Shown here in pieces: positions 1 to 13,605 of a DNA stretch of 64,000 bases (positions within the stretch are counted from its first letter, which is position 1; the number at the start of each line of letters is the position of its first letter). This stretch comes from Pseudolabrys sp. GTDB taxonomy: Bacteria > Pseudomonadota > Alphaproteobacteria > Rhizobiales > Xanthobacteraceae. A program made the translations under genes and the position numbers. The stretch is taken from the NCBI GenBank assembly GCA_009694265.1, contig SHVM01000004.1, forward strand, positions 1 through 64,000, read 5' to 3'. The notes under the pieces were generated by a model, which searched no databases, was not told the origin of the DNA, and worked only from the letters and a program-made list of their open reading frames with translations.

Positions 1-1
1 C

Positions 2-757
2 GAGGAGATCGTGGTGCGCGCGGCGGCTGCCAGCATGATCCCGCTGATTTCCGCGGTCGGCCACGAAACCGACATCACGCTGATCGATTTCGCCGCCGAC
101 CGGCGCGCGCCGACGCCGACCGCCGCCGCCGAAATCGCCGTGCCGGTGCGCGCCGAGCTGCTGACGCAGATTGCGGCGCTGGCATCGCGCCAGATCGGCT
201 CGTGGTCGCGCGGCATGGAGGCGCGGCGCACCGAGTTGCGCGCGGCCACGCGGGCCTTGCCGGCGCGCGATGAATTGCTGGCCGATCCGCGCCAGCGGCT
301 GGACACGTGTGCTGCGCGGCTGCCGCGCGCCTTGCACGCCAATGCGCAGCTGCATCGCACCCATCTGATACGCGCGGCGGCGCGACTCACGCCGCGGCTG
401 CTGAAGCTGCGGCTGGCGCGCTCCAGCGAAATCGTGGTCGCGTTTGCCAAGCGTGGCAAACTCGCGCGCGGGAATTATCTGCAGCGGCGCTGGGATCGCG
501 TTCGCAGCGCCGAACAATTGCTCAAAGCGTTTTCCTACCAGGGCGTTCTGGCGCGCGGCTTTGCGCTGGTGCGCGACGGCGGCGGTCATCCATTACGGAG
601 TGCGGCTGCCGTCACCAGCCGAATGCGAATGGAGATCGAGTTCTCCGACGGCCGCGTCGGTGCCGTGGCCGACGGCGAAGGTGCCCCGCCAAAGCCCGCG
701 CCGGCCAAACCGCGTCTGCGCGACGACAAGCCCGGCGGGCAGGGTACATTGCTCTAA
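2..757 (+). CDS. xseA: Exodeoxyribonuclease VII large subunit, C-terminal part (5' truncated by window)
   Basis: Frame open from base 2; [44 protein letters not shown] is the characteristic XseA motif. Confidence 0.93.
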   Translation, partial: EEIVVRAAAASMIPLISAVGHETDITLIDFAADRRAPTPTAAAEIAVPVRAELLTQIAALASRQIGSWSRGMEARRTELRAATRALPARDELLADPRQRLDTCAARLPRALHANAQLHRTHLIRAAARLTPRLLKLRLARSSEIVVAFAKRGKLARGNYLQRRWDRVRSAEQLLKAFSYQGVLARGFALVRDGGGHPLRSAAAVTSRMRMEIEFSDGRVGAVADGEGAPPKPAPAKPRLRDDKPGGQGTLL

Positions 758-767
758 TATTTAAGCT

Positions 768-1595
768 TCACCGCGAAAACCACTCCGGCACGCGCTTGAA
801 GGCGTCGGCGCGGGCGGGCGAATTGGTCCCGACATGCACCCGGCCGGTAGGGCTTGCGGCATTGGCAATGCCGGTGCGCTCGGTCAGCGCCACATTGGCG
901 CGGTCGAAGTCGTGATAGGCGCCCGGATAGACCGTGATCATCGTGCCGGCGCTGCGTCCGCGCGCGCCCGCGACCATCTGCTCGCAGGTGGCGGCCAGCG
1001 TCCAATCGTCGGCGCGCCCGATCAGGATCAAAGTCGGAATGCGCGCGCTCCAGGCCAGGTTGATGGAGCGCTGGCAGTTCGGATAGAGCGTCACGGCCGC
1101 GCGGAAATCCGGCAACTTGTCGCGGGTGCGGGCGCTGCTACGGCGCACCGTCCACAATGCGGTGGTCGCGCCATGCGACCAGCCCATGAGCGACACCCGG
1201 TCGGCAATGACCCAGGGCTGCGCCTGCAGCCAATGGCGGGCGGCATTGGCGTCATTGATGCGCGTGCGCGAAGCCCGCACGCTGGGCTGGCGCATCTGGC
1301 ATTGCGAGGCAAGCCCGCGCGAGCCGAAACTGTCGGGAAACAGCACGGCGAAGCCTAAGGCCGCCAGGTGCTCGCCCCATTCCCGGTAGCGCTCATCGAT
1401 CGGCGCTTCGCCGTCGCCCAGCCCGTCGCAGTTATGAAGCGCCACCACCGCCGGAAACGGCCCGGCGCCGGCCGGGCGGTATAGCATCGCCCGCAATTTC
1501 GCATTGCCCGTGGGGATATCGACCTGCTCGGCACTGGCGACCGGGACCAGCGCCAGAATCAGCGCGGCGGCAATCGAAACGGGCAGGTTCCGCAT
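768..1595 (-). CDS. Dienelactone hydrolase family protein, secreted
   Basis: Signal peptide MRNLPVSIAAALILALVPVASA; alpha/beta hydrolase pattern with LHNCDG and GWSHGA nucleophile elbow. Confidence 0.8.
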   Translation of the reverse strand: MRNLPVSIAAALILALVPVASAEQVDIPTGNAKLRAMLYRPAGAGPFPAVVALHNCDGLGDGEAPIDERYREWGEHLAALGFAVLFPDSFGSRGLASQCQMRQPSVRASRTRINDANAARHWLQAQPWVIADRVSLMGWSHGATTALWTVRRSSARTRDKLPDFRAAVTLYPNCQRSINLAWSARIPTLILIGRADDWTLAATCEQMVAGARGRSAGTMITVYPGAYHDFDRANVALTERTGIANAASPTGRVHVGTNSPARADAFKRVPEWFSR

Positions 1596-1741
1596 GGCTG
1601 TAAGCTCCAGGACGGGGCATATAACACCGCCGCACATAAACCGGGCATGAACGGCATCATTCCAAGGGTTCCGTTTTCCCGGGCGAACGACTATCTTTGG
1701 ACAAACGCGCTCCCTTTGCCGGACGCCAACGGAGGCCGACC

Positions 1742-1966
1742 TTGCTCAACCGCTACGATCGCTCCTCGCCGACCAATGGCGAGGCCGAGGTCAAATACCT
1801 CGATGGCGATTTCCGCGTCACGCGTCCGGGCGCCTTTGTGCGCTGTGCGGTGACTGGCGTGCCGATCCCGCTCGAGGAGCTCAAATACTGGTGCGTCGAC
1901 CGGCAGGAGGCCTATGGCTCGCCCGAGGCGGTGTTGCAGCGCCAGCAGGAGCGGCGCGCGAAGTAA
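1742..1966 (+). CDS. DUF2093 domain-containing protein
   Basis: Short ORF (probable TTG start) NRYDRSSPTNGEAEVKYLDGDFRVTRPGAFVRCAVTGVPIPLEELKYW resembles DUF2093. Confidence 0.75.
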   Translation: MLNRYDRSSPTNGEAEVKYLDGDFRVTRPGAFVRCAVTGVPIPLEELKYWCVDRQEAYGSPEAVLQRQQERRAK

Positions 1967-2971
1967 TTATTTCCGCAGCTTCGCCAGTATCATTCTCCGC
2001 AATTCGTCCGCTTCATCTACCACCAGCGTGACCGGCAGCACGCGCACGCGTTGCTCAAGCGCCGCCAGTGCCGGCTCGCCCGCCATGCGGGCGCGGTCTT
2101 TTTCCGTGGTCAACAGGTCAAGCCCGTCGTGCTCGTTCTGCATGGTCAGGGAGGCGGCGTCTTCCGCCGTAAATCGATGATGGTCGCCGAAGGCCTTGCG
2201 CTGCGTCACGGTTATGCCGGCCCGCGCAATCGTCTCGAAAAACTTCTCCGGATCGCCGATGCCGGCGAAGGCATACACATTGCGGCCCTTGAGCGCGGCA
2301 ACCGCCGCCGGATCGGGCACCAGCCGGCCATGAAAAATCGGTCGCGTGCCCGCTGCGGCAATAACGTCGCTAATATTTTGGCCGGTATTTTCCCGGTCGC
2401 CAACGATCAGCAGCGCATCCGTGCGCGCCATCTGCGCATCGAGCGGCGCGCGCAAGGGTCCGGCGGGAAACACGCAGGCATTGCCGATACCGCGCGTCCC
2501 GTCGACAACGGCAAAAGTGAAATCCTTGGCGAGCGAAGCGTTCTGCAAGCCATCGTCCATGATCACGACACTGGCGCCGGTCTCGCCTGCGGCTTGCGCG
2601 CCCGCCACGCGGTCGCGCGCCACGATGGTCGGCGCCACGCGCGCCAGCAACAGCGCCTCATCGCCAACAAGCGCGGCGCGGTCGGCTTGCGCGTCGACGA
2701 GCTTGGGTCCGGCAGTGCTGCCGCCATAGCCGCGGCTGAGACAACACGGGCGTTCGCCCGCCGCCTGCAGCATTTTTGCCAAACTCATGACGGCCGGCGT
2801 CTTGCCGGCGCCGCCGAGCGTGAAATTTCCCACGCACAGCACTGGCAGCCCGGCGCGCGCGCCGGGTTTTGCCATGCGCCGCGCGGCGATGGCGCCATAG
2901 ACGGCGCTCAGCGGCGTCAGCAGGGCCGCGGTGCATCCCGCTTTGTGCCACCAGAATGACGGCTCACGCAT
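1967..2971 (-). CDS. lpxK: Tetraacyldisaccharide 4'-kinase
   Basis: P-loop-like VGNFTLGGAGKTP, LSRGYGG and DDGLQN motifs; overlaps waaA. Confidence 0.93.
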   Translation of the reverse strand: MREPSFWWHKAGCTAALLTPLSAVYGAIAARRMAKPGARAGLPVLCVGNFTLGGAGKTPAVMSLAKMLQAAGERPCCLSRGYGGSTAGPKLVDAQADRAALVGDEALLLARVAPTIVARDRVAGAQAAGETGASVVIMDDGLQNASLAKDFTFAVVDGTRGIGNACVFPAGPLRAPLDAQMARTDALLIVGDRENTGQNISDVIAAAGTRPIFHGRLVPDPAAVAALKGRNVYAFAGIGDPEKFFETIARAGITVTQRKAFGDHHRFTAEDAASLTMQNEHDGLDLLTTEKDRARMAGEPALAALEQRVRVLPVTLVVDEADELRRMILAKLRK

Positions 2972-4268
2972 TGTAGGCTCGCTGGCGCAGTTGCAGTTGC
3001 ATCAGATAGGGATCGAGCGATTGCAATGTGCGATCGAGCGCGCCGCCGAGCGCGTCCACCGTTGCGCGTGCCGTCGTCGCCACCTGCGCGCGCGCGTCGG
3101 GGTTGCCGAGCCAGGCGCCAAATCCAGCGGTGAGCCGGTCGGCGTCGGTGACCAGTTCGGCGCCGTGGACGTTATCGAGGGCTGAGTAGATCTCGGCGAA
3201 ATTCCAGACATACGGACCATGCAGAATGGCGGCGCCGAGTTTGGCGGCCTCGATCGGATTTTGCCCGCCATGGCGGACCAGCGAACCGCCGACGAACACG
3301 GCCGGCGCCACGCGATAAATCACCCCGAGCTCGCCCATGGTGTCGGCCACATAGATGTCGGTCGAAGCATCCGGCAGTTCGCCGCGCGAGCGCAAGCGGG
3401 CCTTTAACCCGGCGGCGGTGGCGATCTTGCCCACACCTTGTCCGCGCTCGGGATGGCGCGGCGCGATCAGCGTCAGCAGCCCTGGAAAATGGTTGCGCAG
3501 GCGGGCATGCGCCTCGATCACGAAGCCGTCTTCGCCGGCATGGGTGGATGCCGCCGCGATCACCTGCCGGCCGCCGATCGCACCGCTCAAGGCCGCGAGC
3601 TTTGCGCTATCCGCCGCCGGCGCCGGCACGTCGAGCTTGAGATTGCCGGTGGTGACGACGCGCGGGGCACCCAATTCGCTTAAGCGCTCGGCGTCGCCCG
3701 GGGTGCTCGCCAGACAGAGATCGAAACGCCGCAATAGGTTGACGATGGTTGCCGGCACATAACGCCAGCGCCGGTACGAATTTTCCGACAGCCGGCCGTT
3801 GACCAGGATCATCGGCACGCCGCGCAGCGATGTCTCGATCATCATGTTCGGCCACAGGTCGGATTCCACGAACATGGCCAGATCGGGCTGCCAGTGGCCG
3901 AGGAAGCGGCGCATGAAATGCGGCACATCGACCGGCACGAATTGATGGATCACGCCGCGCGGCAGCCGCTGCTCGGCTAGCCCGCCCGAGGTGACGGTGC
4001 CCGTCGTCACCAGCATATTCATGCCGCGCGAACGGATGCGCCCGATCAGAGGCAGCACGCTCGCCAGTTCGCCGACGCTTGCCGCATGCAGCCAGACCAG
4101 CGCGCCCACTGGCCGTTCGATGCGGGTTTCGCCGCGCCGCTCGGACAGCCGCGCGCGGTGTTCCTTGCCGCGCTTGAGCCGGCGCGCCAGCAGCAGCGGC
4201 ACCAGCGGCGTCGCCGCCGCCGACAGCAGCCGGTAGGCGCGCAGAACGGCGGTGAGCTTTCCGCTCAC
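2964..4268 (-). CDS. waaA: 3-deoxy-D-manno-octulosonic acid transferase
   Basis: WLHAASVGE, TTGTVTSG, FVESDLWPNM, GGQNPIEAAKLGAAILHGP motifs. Confidence 0.93.
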   Translation of the reverse strand: MSGKLTAVLRAYRLLSAAATPLVPLLLARRLKRGKEHRARLSERRGETRIERPVGALVWLHAASVGELASVLPLIGRIRSRGMNMLVTTGTVTSGGLAEQRLPRGVIHQFVPVDVPHFMRRFLGHWQPDLAMFVESDLWPNMMIETSLRGVPMILVNGRLSENSYRRWRYVPATIVNLLRRFDLCLASTPGDAERLSELGAPRVVTTGNLKLDVPAPAADSAKLAALSGAIGGRQVIAAASTHAGEDGFVIEAHARLRNHFPGLLTLIAPRHPERGQGVGKIATAAGLKARLRSRGELPDASTDIYVADTMGELGVIYRVAPAVFVGGSLVRHGGQNPIEAAKLGAAILHGPYVWNFAEIYSALDNVHGAELVTDADRLTAGFGAWLGNPDARAQVATTARATVDALGGALDRTLQSLDPYLMQLQLRQRAYNA

Positions 4269-4972
4269 GGCGTTCGGCCTTGGCGCCGGTCGGCGATCTC
4301 ATAGGCGCGCGCGGTCACCCGGTTGAGCTCGCGCTCGACCTGTTGGCGCGCCGCTTCCAGCGCCGCGTCGTCGGCGTCGCGCGCCACAAAGACCGCTTCA
4401 CCCGCCACCAGCCCCATTCGTCCAAACGGCAAATTGAGCGCGCTGCGATCCCAGTTGTTGAGCACTTTGCGGTACTGGCTGGCAATCGCCACCGGATAGA
4501 TCGGCTTGCCGGAATGCTGCGCCAGCTTGACCACGCCGAGCCCGCAGACGCGCGCCACCTTCGGCACGTCGGCTGTGAGCGCGACATTGTAACCCTCGTC
4601 GAGCGCGCCGAGCATTTCCGTGAAGGCGGTAGCGCCGCCCTTGCGGTGGAATTCGCCGTTGTGAGCGCCGGAGCCGCGGATGGCGCCGATGCCCAGTTTC
4701 TCGGCGGCGATCGCGTTGATCTCGCCGTCGCGGTGGCGCGAGATCAGCACCTTGGCGCGGTGCTTTGCCTTGTCGCGTTTGATGAACGGCGCCATGAAAT
4801 GCTGGCCGTGCCACATCGTGAGAATCGCCGGCATCTGCACCGTGTCGTAAATATTCGCCGGCTCATAGATCGAGCGGCTGCTGTACCAGACCAGCCGTAG
4901 ATACCACGCCCCCGCCGTTCCCACGGCGTTCTGAAATGCTGCCGATGTGACGATCCGCTTAGATAATTGCAT
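4265..4972 (-). CDS. Lysophospholipid acyltransferase family protein (DUF374-like)
   Basis: WHGQHFMAPF, SRHRDGE, RGSGAHNG, ALTADVPKVARV motifs; linked to waaA. Confidence 0.85.
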   Translation of the reverse strand: MQLSKRIVTSAAFQNAVGTAGAWYLRLVWYSSRSIYEPANIYDTVQMPAILTMWHGQHFMAPFIKRDKAKHRAKVLISRHRDGEINAIAAEKLGIGAIRGSGAHNGEFHRKGGATAFTEMLGALDEGYNVALTADVPKVARVCGLGVVKLAQHSGKPIYPVAIASQYRKVLNNWDRSALNLPFGRMGLVAGEAVFVARDADDAALEAARQQVERELNRVTARAYEIADRRQGRTP

Positions 4973-4983
4973 CGGTGTCCGTT

Positions 4984-5229
4984 TTAGCGCCGACCCGCGC
5001 TGTCGGGGTCGAGCAGGCGGTGCAGGTGGACGATGAAATAACGCATATGCGCGTTGTCGACGGTTTGCTGCGCCTTCGCCTTCCAGGCGGCATAGGCACT
5101 GGCATAGTTCGGGAAGACGCCGACCAATTCAACCTTGTCGAGGTCCTTGAATTCCGTGCCGTGCAGCGCGCTGAGCTCGCCGCCGAACACGAGATGCAGC
5201 AGTTGTTTTCCGGGTACAGTGTCGGACAT
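4984..5229 (-). CDS. DUF4170 domain-containing protein
   Basis: LLHLVFGGELSALHGTEFKDLDKVELVGVFPNYASAYAAWKAKAQQTVDNAHMRYFIVHLHRLLDP resembles DUF4170. Confidence 0.75.
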   Translation of the reverse strand: MSDTVPGKQLLHLVFGGELSALHGTEFKDLDKVELVGVFPNYASAYAAWKAKAQQTVDNAHMRYFIVHLHRLLDPDSAGRR

Positions 5230-5277
5230 GGCTTGATCCTTGACTCGACCTTTCGAAAAAAGCCCCGGCAGCGGCAA

Positions 5278-6114
5278 TCATGCGAACTCGGATTGTCGGT
5301 CGCGCACCAGTTCGATGAGCGTAGCATGACGGGGGGGACCGGCCGCAATCAGCGCGCCATGCGCGGTGTGCGGCCGATTGTAGGTTAGCTTCTGGCCGCT
5401 AAAATCGGTCATCAGGCCGCCGGCTTCGTGCACCAATAGGTCGGCCGCCGCAAGATCCCAATCATGGCTGCCGGGCGAGGCGAGCGCGGCATCGAGTTCC
5501 CCATGGGCGACGCGGGTGAGCCGCAAGGCCAGCGAATGCACCTTGGGCTGCGCCAGAACATGCGGGCTCAAGCCGGACAGCCGGTCGAGATAGCGTTTGG
5601 GTCCGGCGAGCTTGGCGCGTTCAAGCGTGGCGCCGCGGCTTGCCGCGATGGCACTGCCGTTAAGCGTCGCGCCGACGCCGCGCAGCGCCATAAACATTTC
5701 ATCGGTCACCGGGGCATAGAGCGCCGCCAGCAGCGGGCGGCCGTGCTCGGCCAGCGCCACCGAAATCGTCCAGTCGGCGCGGCCGGTGATATAGGCGCGG
5801 GTGCCGTCGATCGGATCGACGATCCAGGCGGTGTCCATAGCCCGCCCGGGCAGGCTGTCTTCGGTTTCCTCCGACAGCCAGCCGGCCTGCGGCGCGAGCT
5901 GTGTGAGGCGCACGCGCAACAGATCGTTGACCGCGATATCGCCTTCGCTCACCGGCGAGTTGTCGTCGCCCTTGGTCCAGCGCTTGAACGGCCCGCGCGA
6001 CGTGACGCGCGCCAGCTCGCCGGCCTCGCGCATCACGGCTTCGAGCGCGCCGCGCAGCGTGGCGAGATCACTGCCCGGCAACTGTGAGGCCCTCCAGGCG
6101 CAAGGTGGGGGCAT
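5278..6114 (-). CDS. cysQ: Inositol monophosphatase family / 3'(2'),5'-bisphosphate nucleotidase
   Basis: WLSEETED, WIVDPIDGTRAYITG, SHDWDLAAADLLVHEAGG motifs of the IMPase/CysQ superfamily; start uncertain. Confidence 0.8.
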   Translation of the reverse strand: MPPPCAWRASQLPGSDLATLRGALEAVMREAGELARVTSRGPFKRWTKGDDNSPVSEGDIAVNDLLRVRLTQLAPQAGWLSEETEDSLPGRAMDTAWIVDPIDGTRAYITGRADWTISVALAEHGRPLLAALYAPVTDEMFMALRGVGATLNGSAIAASRGATLERAKLAGPKRYLDRLSGLSPHVLAQPKVHSLALRLTRVAHGELDAALASPGSHDWDLAAADLLVHEAGGLMTDFSGQKLTYNRPHTAHGALIAAGPPRHATLIELVRDRQSEFA

Positions 6115-7432
6115 TGGTGCCGTAACGGAATTCGAGATCGTTGGCCGGCGTCATCGTGCGGAAGATGTCGAGCAGATGCCCGGCGATGGTGACCTCGCTC
6201 ACCGGAAATGTACGCTTGCCGTTCTCGATCCAGAACCCGGAGGCGCCGCGGCTGTAGTCGCCGGTCACCATATTGACGCCGCTGCCGATCAAATCGGTCA
6301 CATAGAATCCGTCGGCGATGTCGGCGATCAGCGCTTCGGGGCTAAGCGTGCCGCCCTCGAGATGCAGATTGCTTGCGCCCGGTGAGGGCGAGGAGGAGAC
6401 GCCGCGCTGGGCGTGGCCGGTGGTGGTGAGGCTGAGCTCGCGCGCGGTCGCGCAGTCGAGCAGCCAGGAGCGCAATATGCCGTCATCGATCAGTGCGAGT
6501 TTCTTGCCAACCACGCCCTCGCCGTCGAACGGATGTGAGCGCAGGCCGCGCTTGCGCAGCGGATCGTCGATAATGCGGATGCCGCCGGCGAACAGCTGCG
6601 CGCCCATCTTCTCGCGCAGGAAGCTGGTCTTGCGCGCGACCGAGGCGCCATTGGCGGCGCTGGCAAGATGCGACACCAGCGAGCCGGCCACGCGCGGGTC
6701 GAACACCACCGGCACCTTGCGGGTGGCGACCTTGCGCGGATTGACTCTTTCGACGGCGCGCTCGCCCGCGGTGCGGCCGATCTTCGAAGGGCTCTCCAAA
6801 TCGGATGCGTGCAAGACGGACGAATAATCGTAGTCGCGCTCCATGCCGGTGCCGTCACCGGCGATCGCGGTCATCGAGACGCCGTGGCGCGAACCGAGAT
6901 AAGCGCCGCTAAATCCATGACTGGTCACCAGCACCATGCCGCCGATGCCGGCCGAGGCTGAGGCGCCGCCCGACTTGGAGACACCCTTGACCGCCATGCC
7001 CGCCTGTTCGGCCGCGCGCGCCATTGTCTCAAGCTGCGCCACGGTCGGCAGATCGCGGTCGATCAAATCGAGATCGGGAAACCTGTGCGCCAGCAGGCTC
7101 GCATCGGCGAGCCCCGCGTATTTGTCCTCAGGCGCTGCGCGCGCCATCGCCACCGCCCGTTCGGCCAGCGCCGCGCTGCCGTCGCCCGCCATGTCATTGG
7201 TCGAGACCACCGCCTGGCGGCGTCCGACCAGAACGCGCAGGCCGAGATCGTCGCTTTCGGCACTCTCGGATTCCTCGACCGCGCCGTCGCGCACCTCGAT
7301 GCCCAGCGACAGCGAGTGCACGGCCACCGCGTCGGCGGCATCGGCGCCGGCGGCGCGCGCGGCCTTGACCAGCCGTTCGGCGCGGTCGGTGAGGGCGCTT
7401 TGATCGAACAAGGATGCGGTGGGGGCGAGCAT
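6068..7432 (-). CDS. pmbA: TldD/PmbA family metallopeptidase-like protein
   Basis: GASNLHLEGGTLSPEALIADIADGFYVTDLIGSGVNMVTGDYSRGASGFWIENG is a PmbA signature. Confidence 0.9.
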   Translation of the reverse strand: MLAPTASLFDQSALTDRAERLVKAARAAGADAADAVAVHSLSLGIEVRDGAVEESESAESDDLGLRVLVGRRQAVVSTNDMAGDGSAALAERAVAMARAAPEDKYAGLADASLLAHRFPDLDLIDRDLPTVAQLETMARAAEQAGMAVKGVSKSGGASASAGIGGMVLVTSHGFSGAYLGSRHGVSMTAIAGDGTGMERDYDYSSVLHASDLESPSKIGRTAGERAVERVNPRKVATRKVPVVFDPRVAGSLVSHLASAANGASVARKTSFLREKMGAQLFAGGIRIIDDPLRKRGLRSHPFDGEGVVGKKLALIDDGILRSWLLDCATARELSLTTTGHAQRGVSSSPSPGASNLHLEGGTLSPEALIADIADGFYVTDLIGSGVNMVTGDYSRGASGFWIENGKRTFPVSEVTIAGHLLDIFRTMTPANDLEFRYGTNAPTLRLEGLTVAGQ

Positions 7433-7670
7433 GCGACCTTCAAATGGGCCTGAAAACGGCCGGGTGCAACCGCGGGTGCGGACATTTTGCTGGCGAAAAG
7501 CAACACCTCGTCAATCATGCTTTGCAACGCGCCGTCAATCATAGCGCGCGAAGGGGCCAGCGTTACCGCCAATTAACCCCGTACATTAAGCGGATTCCGA
7601 CGCCTTTCCGCCATGATCTGCGCAACGACCGGGCACAAAAGCCAGGCGTTGGGAGAGTTTGAGGCGTCAA

Positions 7671-8240
7671 ATGCGAAGTGGCGGAAGTCCCGCCGGGTCG
7701 AGCCGCGCATTGCGGCTCGACCCGTTTAGCCTGCCGGTGCGTTTTGCGGCGAGCGATGCCGCGGCCGACGAGCGGGTGCGGCATGTGGAACTTTACCGCG
7801 AGCGTGTGGTGATGCGGCGTTCGCTCGCCGGCATGCGCATGGCGCTTAACATGCCGGTCTCGGCCTTTACCGGCGTCGCGCTGCGGCTGACGGCGGGCGA
7901 GGGCGAAGAGCCCGGCACCGTTTCGATCGTTCTCGAACACAAGGATCCAGGACTGGCGTTGCCGTTGGCCGTCTCGGCCGAGAGCGACGATGCCATGGCC
8001 GATTGGCGCTCATGGGCCAGCGTGCTGGGACTGCCGCTTTTAGTCGAAGACGAAGGCGTGTTGCGGGAGCCGCTGGCGCGCATGGGTGGCGTGCGCATCG
8101 AACGTGTGCGCGCCCGCCGCCGCCGCCATAACGCCATCAAGCGCCGCAGGCCCTCGATGCCGCTGCGCCGCCGCGCGGCCAAGCTCACCGGCGCTACGCC
8201 GGTGCATCGCGGCGAACGCGAGATCATCGCTAGAAACTGA
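7671..8240 (+). CDS. DUF6101 family protein (PilZ-like alphaproteobacterial conserved protein)
   Basis: Full-length ORF; ALRLDPFSLPVRFAASDAAADERVRHVELYRERVVMRR pattern. Confidence 0.6.
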   Translation: MRSGGSPAGSSRALRLDPFSLPVRFAASDAAADERVRHVELYRERVVMRRSLAGMRMALNMPVSAFTGVALRLTAGEGEEPGTVSIVLEHKDPGLALPLAVSAESDDAMADWRSWASVLGLPLLVEDEGVLREPLARMGGVRIERVRARRRRHNAIKRRRPSMPLRRRAAKLTGATPVHRGEREIIARN

Positions 8241-8243
8241 TTG

Positions 8244-8612
8244 TTATTTGCAGCGCTGCAGCTTCAGCATGCCGCCTTGCTGCATGTTCATCTCGATGTG
8301 GTCGGCATCGACCTGGCGCAGCGTGTAATTGATGTGGCCGTTGCGAATTTGCCCGGTGGTGAACTCGTCCACCACGCGATAGCGCCCGGGCGCTTCCGGT
8401 GTGATCGATTTGTTGCGGAAAGCCGGCACGCCGCCCTTGCTGTCGGTGCGCGTGTCGCCGTTGAAGGCGATCACGCGCAACTTGCTGCAATCGATCGCGC
8501 CTTTTTCCGAACTTGCGCTCTGGCCCCATTTACCGGACACCGGATAACTGGCGGCAAAGGTCGGCGCGGAGAGGGCAAGCAGAAGCATCGCTGTGAGAAT
8601 CATTTGCTGCAT
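8244..8612 (-). CDS. Hypothetical secreted protein
   Basis: Signal peptide MQQMILTAMLLLALSAPTFAA, short mature domain. Confidence 0.65.
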   Translation of the reverse strand: MQQMILTAMLLLALSAPTFAASYPVSGKWGQSASSEKGAIDCSKLRVIAFNGDTRTDSKGGVPAFRNKSITPEAPGRYRVVDEFTTGQIRNGHINYTLRQVDADHIEMNMQQGGMLKLQRCK

Positions 8613-8705
8613 AATCTTAAAGTCGGCTCCGCCAGAGATGAAATCGAGGGCTGGTGCGGTGGATACTTAACGAAGCGAGACGGCATTTACTTCAATTAAT
8701 GCGGC

Positions 8706-12416
<3,711 letters not shown>

Positions 12417-12523
12417 GGCGATTGGATTTGGCTCAGGTCGCGCAAACGGACGCCGCACGATGCCGCCCTGTCGGGGGTAAAACAAGCCTGCTATGGTTGC
12501 GACTTGAAAAAAGGACCAGTGCC

Positions 12524-12760
12524 ATGAAGCTGCTGTTTGCCGCTGCGTTGCTGCTCGCGTCTTCGGCCACGCAAATGGACGCGTTTGCCGCCGAACTCAA
12601 GGTGCTGAGCGGCAATGGCGCCAAGGCCGCGGTGCGCGAGCTGTGCAGCCAATTCGAACGCGCCACCGGCAACAAAATCTCGCTGCGCTTCGAGGTCAAC
12701 GCCGATCTGAAGAGCAAGATCGAAGCCGGCGAGAGTTTCGACGTCGCCGTGCTTAATCCG
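12524..12760 (+). pseudogene. Truncated ModA-like periplasmic substrate-binding protein (N-terminal fragment)
   Basis: [80 protein letters not shown] stops resembling the family here and runs into antisense of a DUF3309-like N-terminus. Confidence 0.7.
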
Positions 12761-12831
12761 CCGCCGATGCCGCTAAAGCCGCCGAGCAAAGCGATGACCA
12801 GAATGATGAGGATGATGGTTCCGAGTGACAC
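12757..12831 (-). pseudogene. Truncated DUF3309-like small membrane protein (N-terminal fragment)
   Basis: MSLGTIILIILVIALLGGFSGIGGG resembles the DUF3309 N-terminus, then reads into antisense of the ModA-like fragment. Confidence 0.6.
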
Positions 12832-12908
12832 GGGGTCGTCTCCCTGATGTATTTAACAAATGCGCTGGTCAACGGCGTCGGGAACAAAAAGTTCCACGCG
12901 CGAAACCG

Positions 12909-13091
12909 TTATCCGGCTGAGCGCACTGTCTGGTAAGCGCGGGCAGAGGTTTGACGCAGAAGAAAAGTTTGGTCTGCGCCGAACAATGCGAGGTCTGCCG
13001 AGAGCTTGCCGAGTTCGGCGGAGACGAACGCGAACGTCTGAGTTCTGCGGTATGTCCGAACTGCATGCGCCGCGCGGTCGAACCATGCCAA
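12909..13091 (-). CDS. Possible small DUF1127-like protein (possibly degenerate)
   Basis: MAWFDRAAHAVRTYRRTQTFAFVSAELGKLSADLALFGADQ resembles the basic DUF1127 pattern; weak. Confidence 0.35.
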   Translation of the reverse strand: MAWFDRAAHAVRTYRRTQTFAFVSAELGKLSADLALFGADQTFLLRQTSARAYQTVRSAG

Positions 13092-13098
13092 AATTGGT

Positions 13099-13129
13099 GG
13101 GGGCCCGGCGGTTTTGCCACCGAGCCCCC
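13099..13129 (-). terminator. Hairpin 3' of rnpB, probable terminator
   Basis: gggggcccggcggttttgccaccgagccccc GC-rich hairpin; T-rich stretch follows on the minus strand. Confidence 0.6.
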
Positions 13130-13136
13130 TTCAATA

Positions 13137-13561
<425 letters not shown>

Positions 13562-13605
13562 CGGGGATAGGAATGGCGGGGCGGGGGCGCGGCGTCAAGC
13601 GCGCT

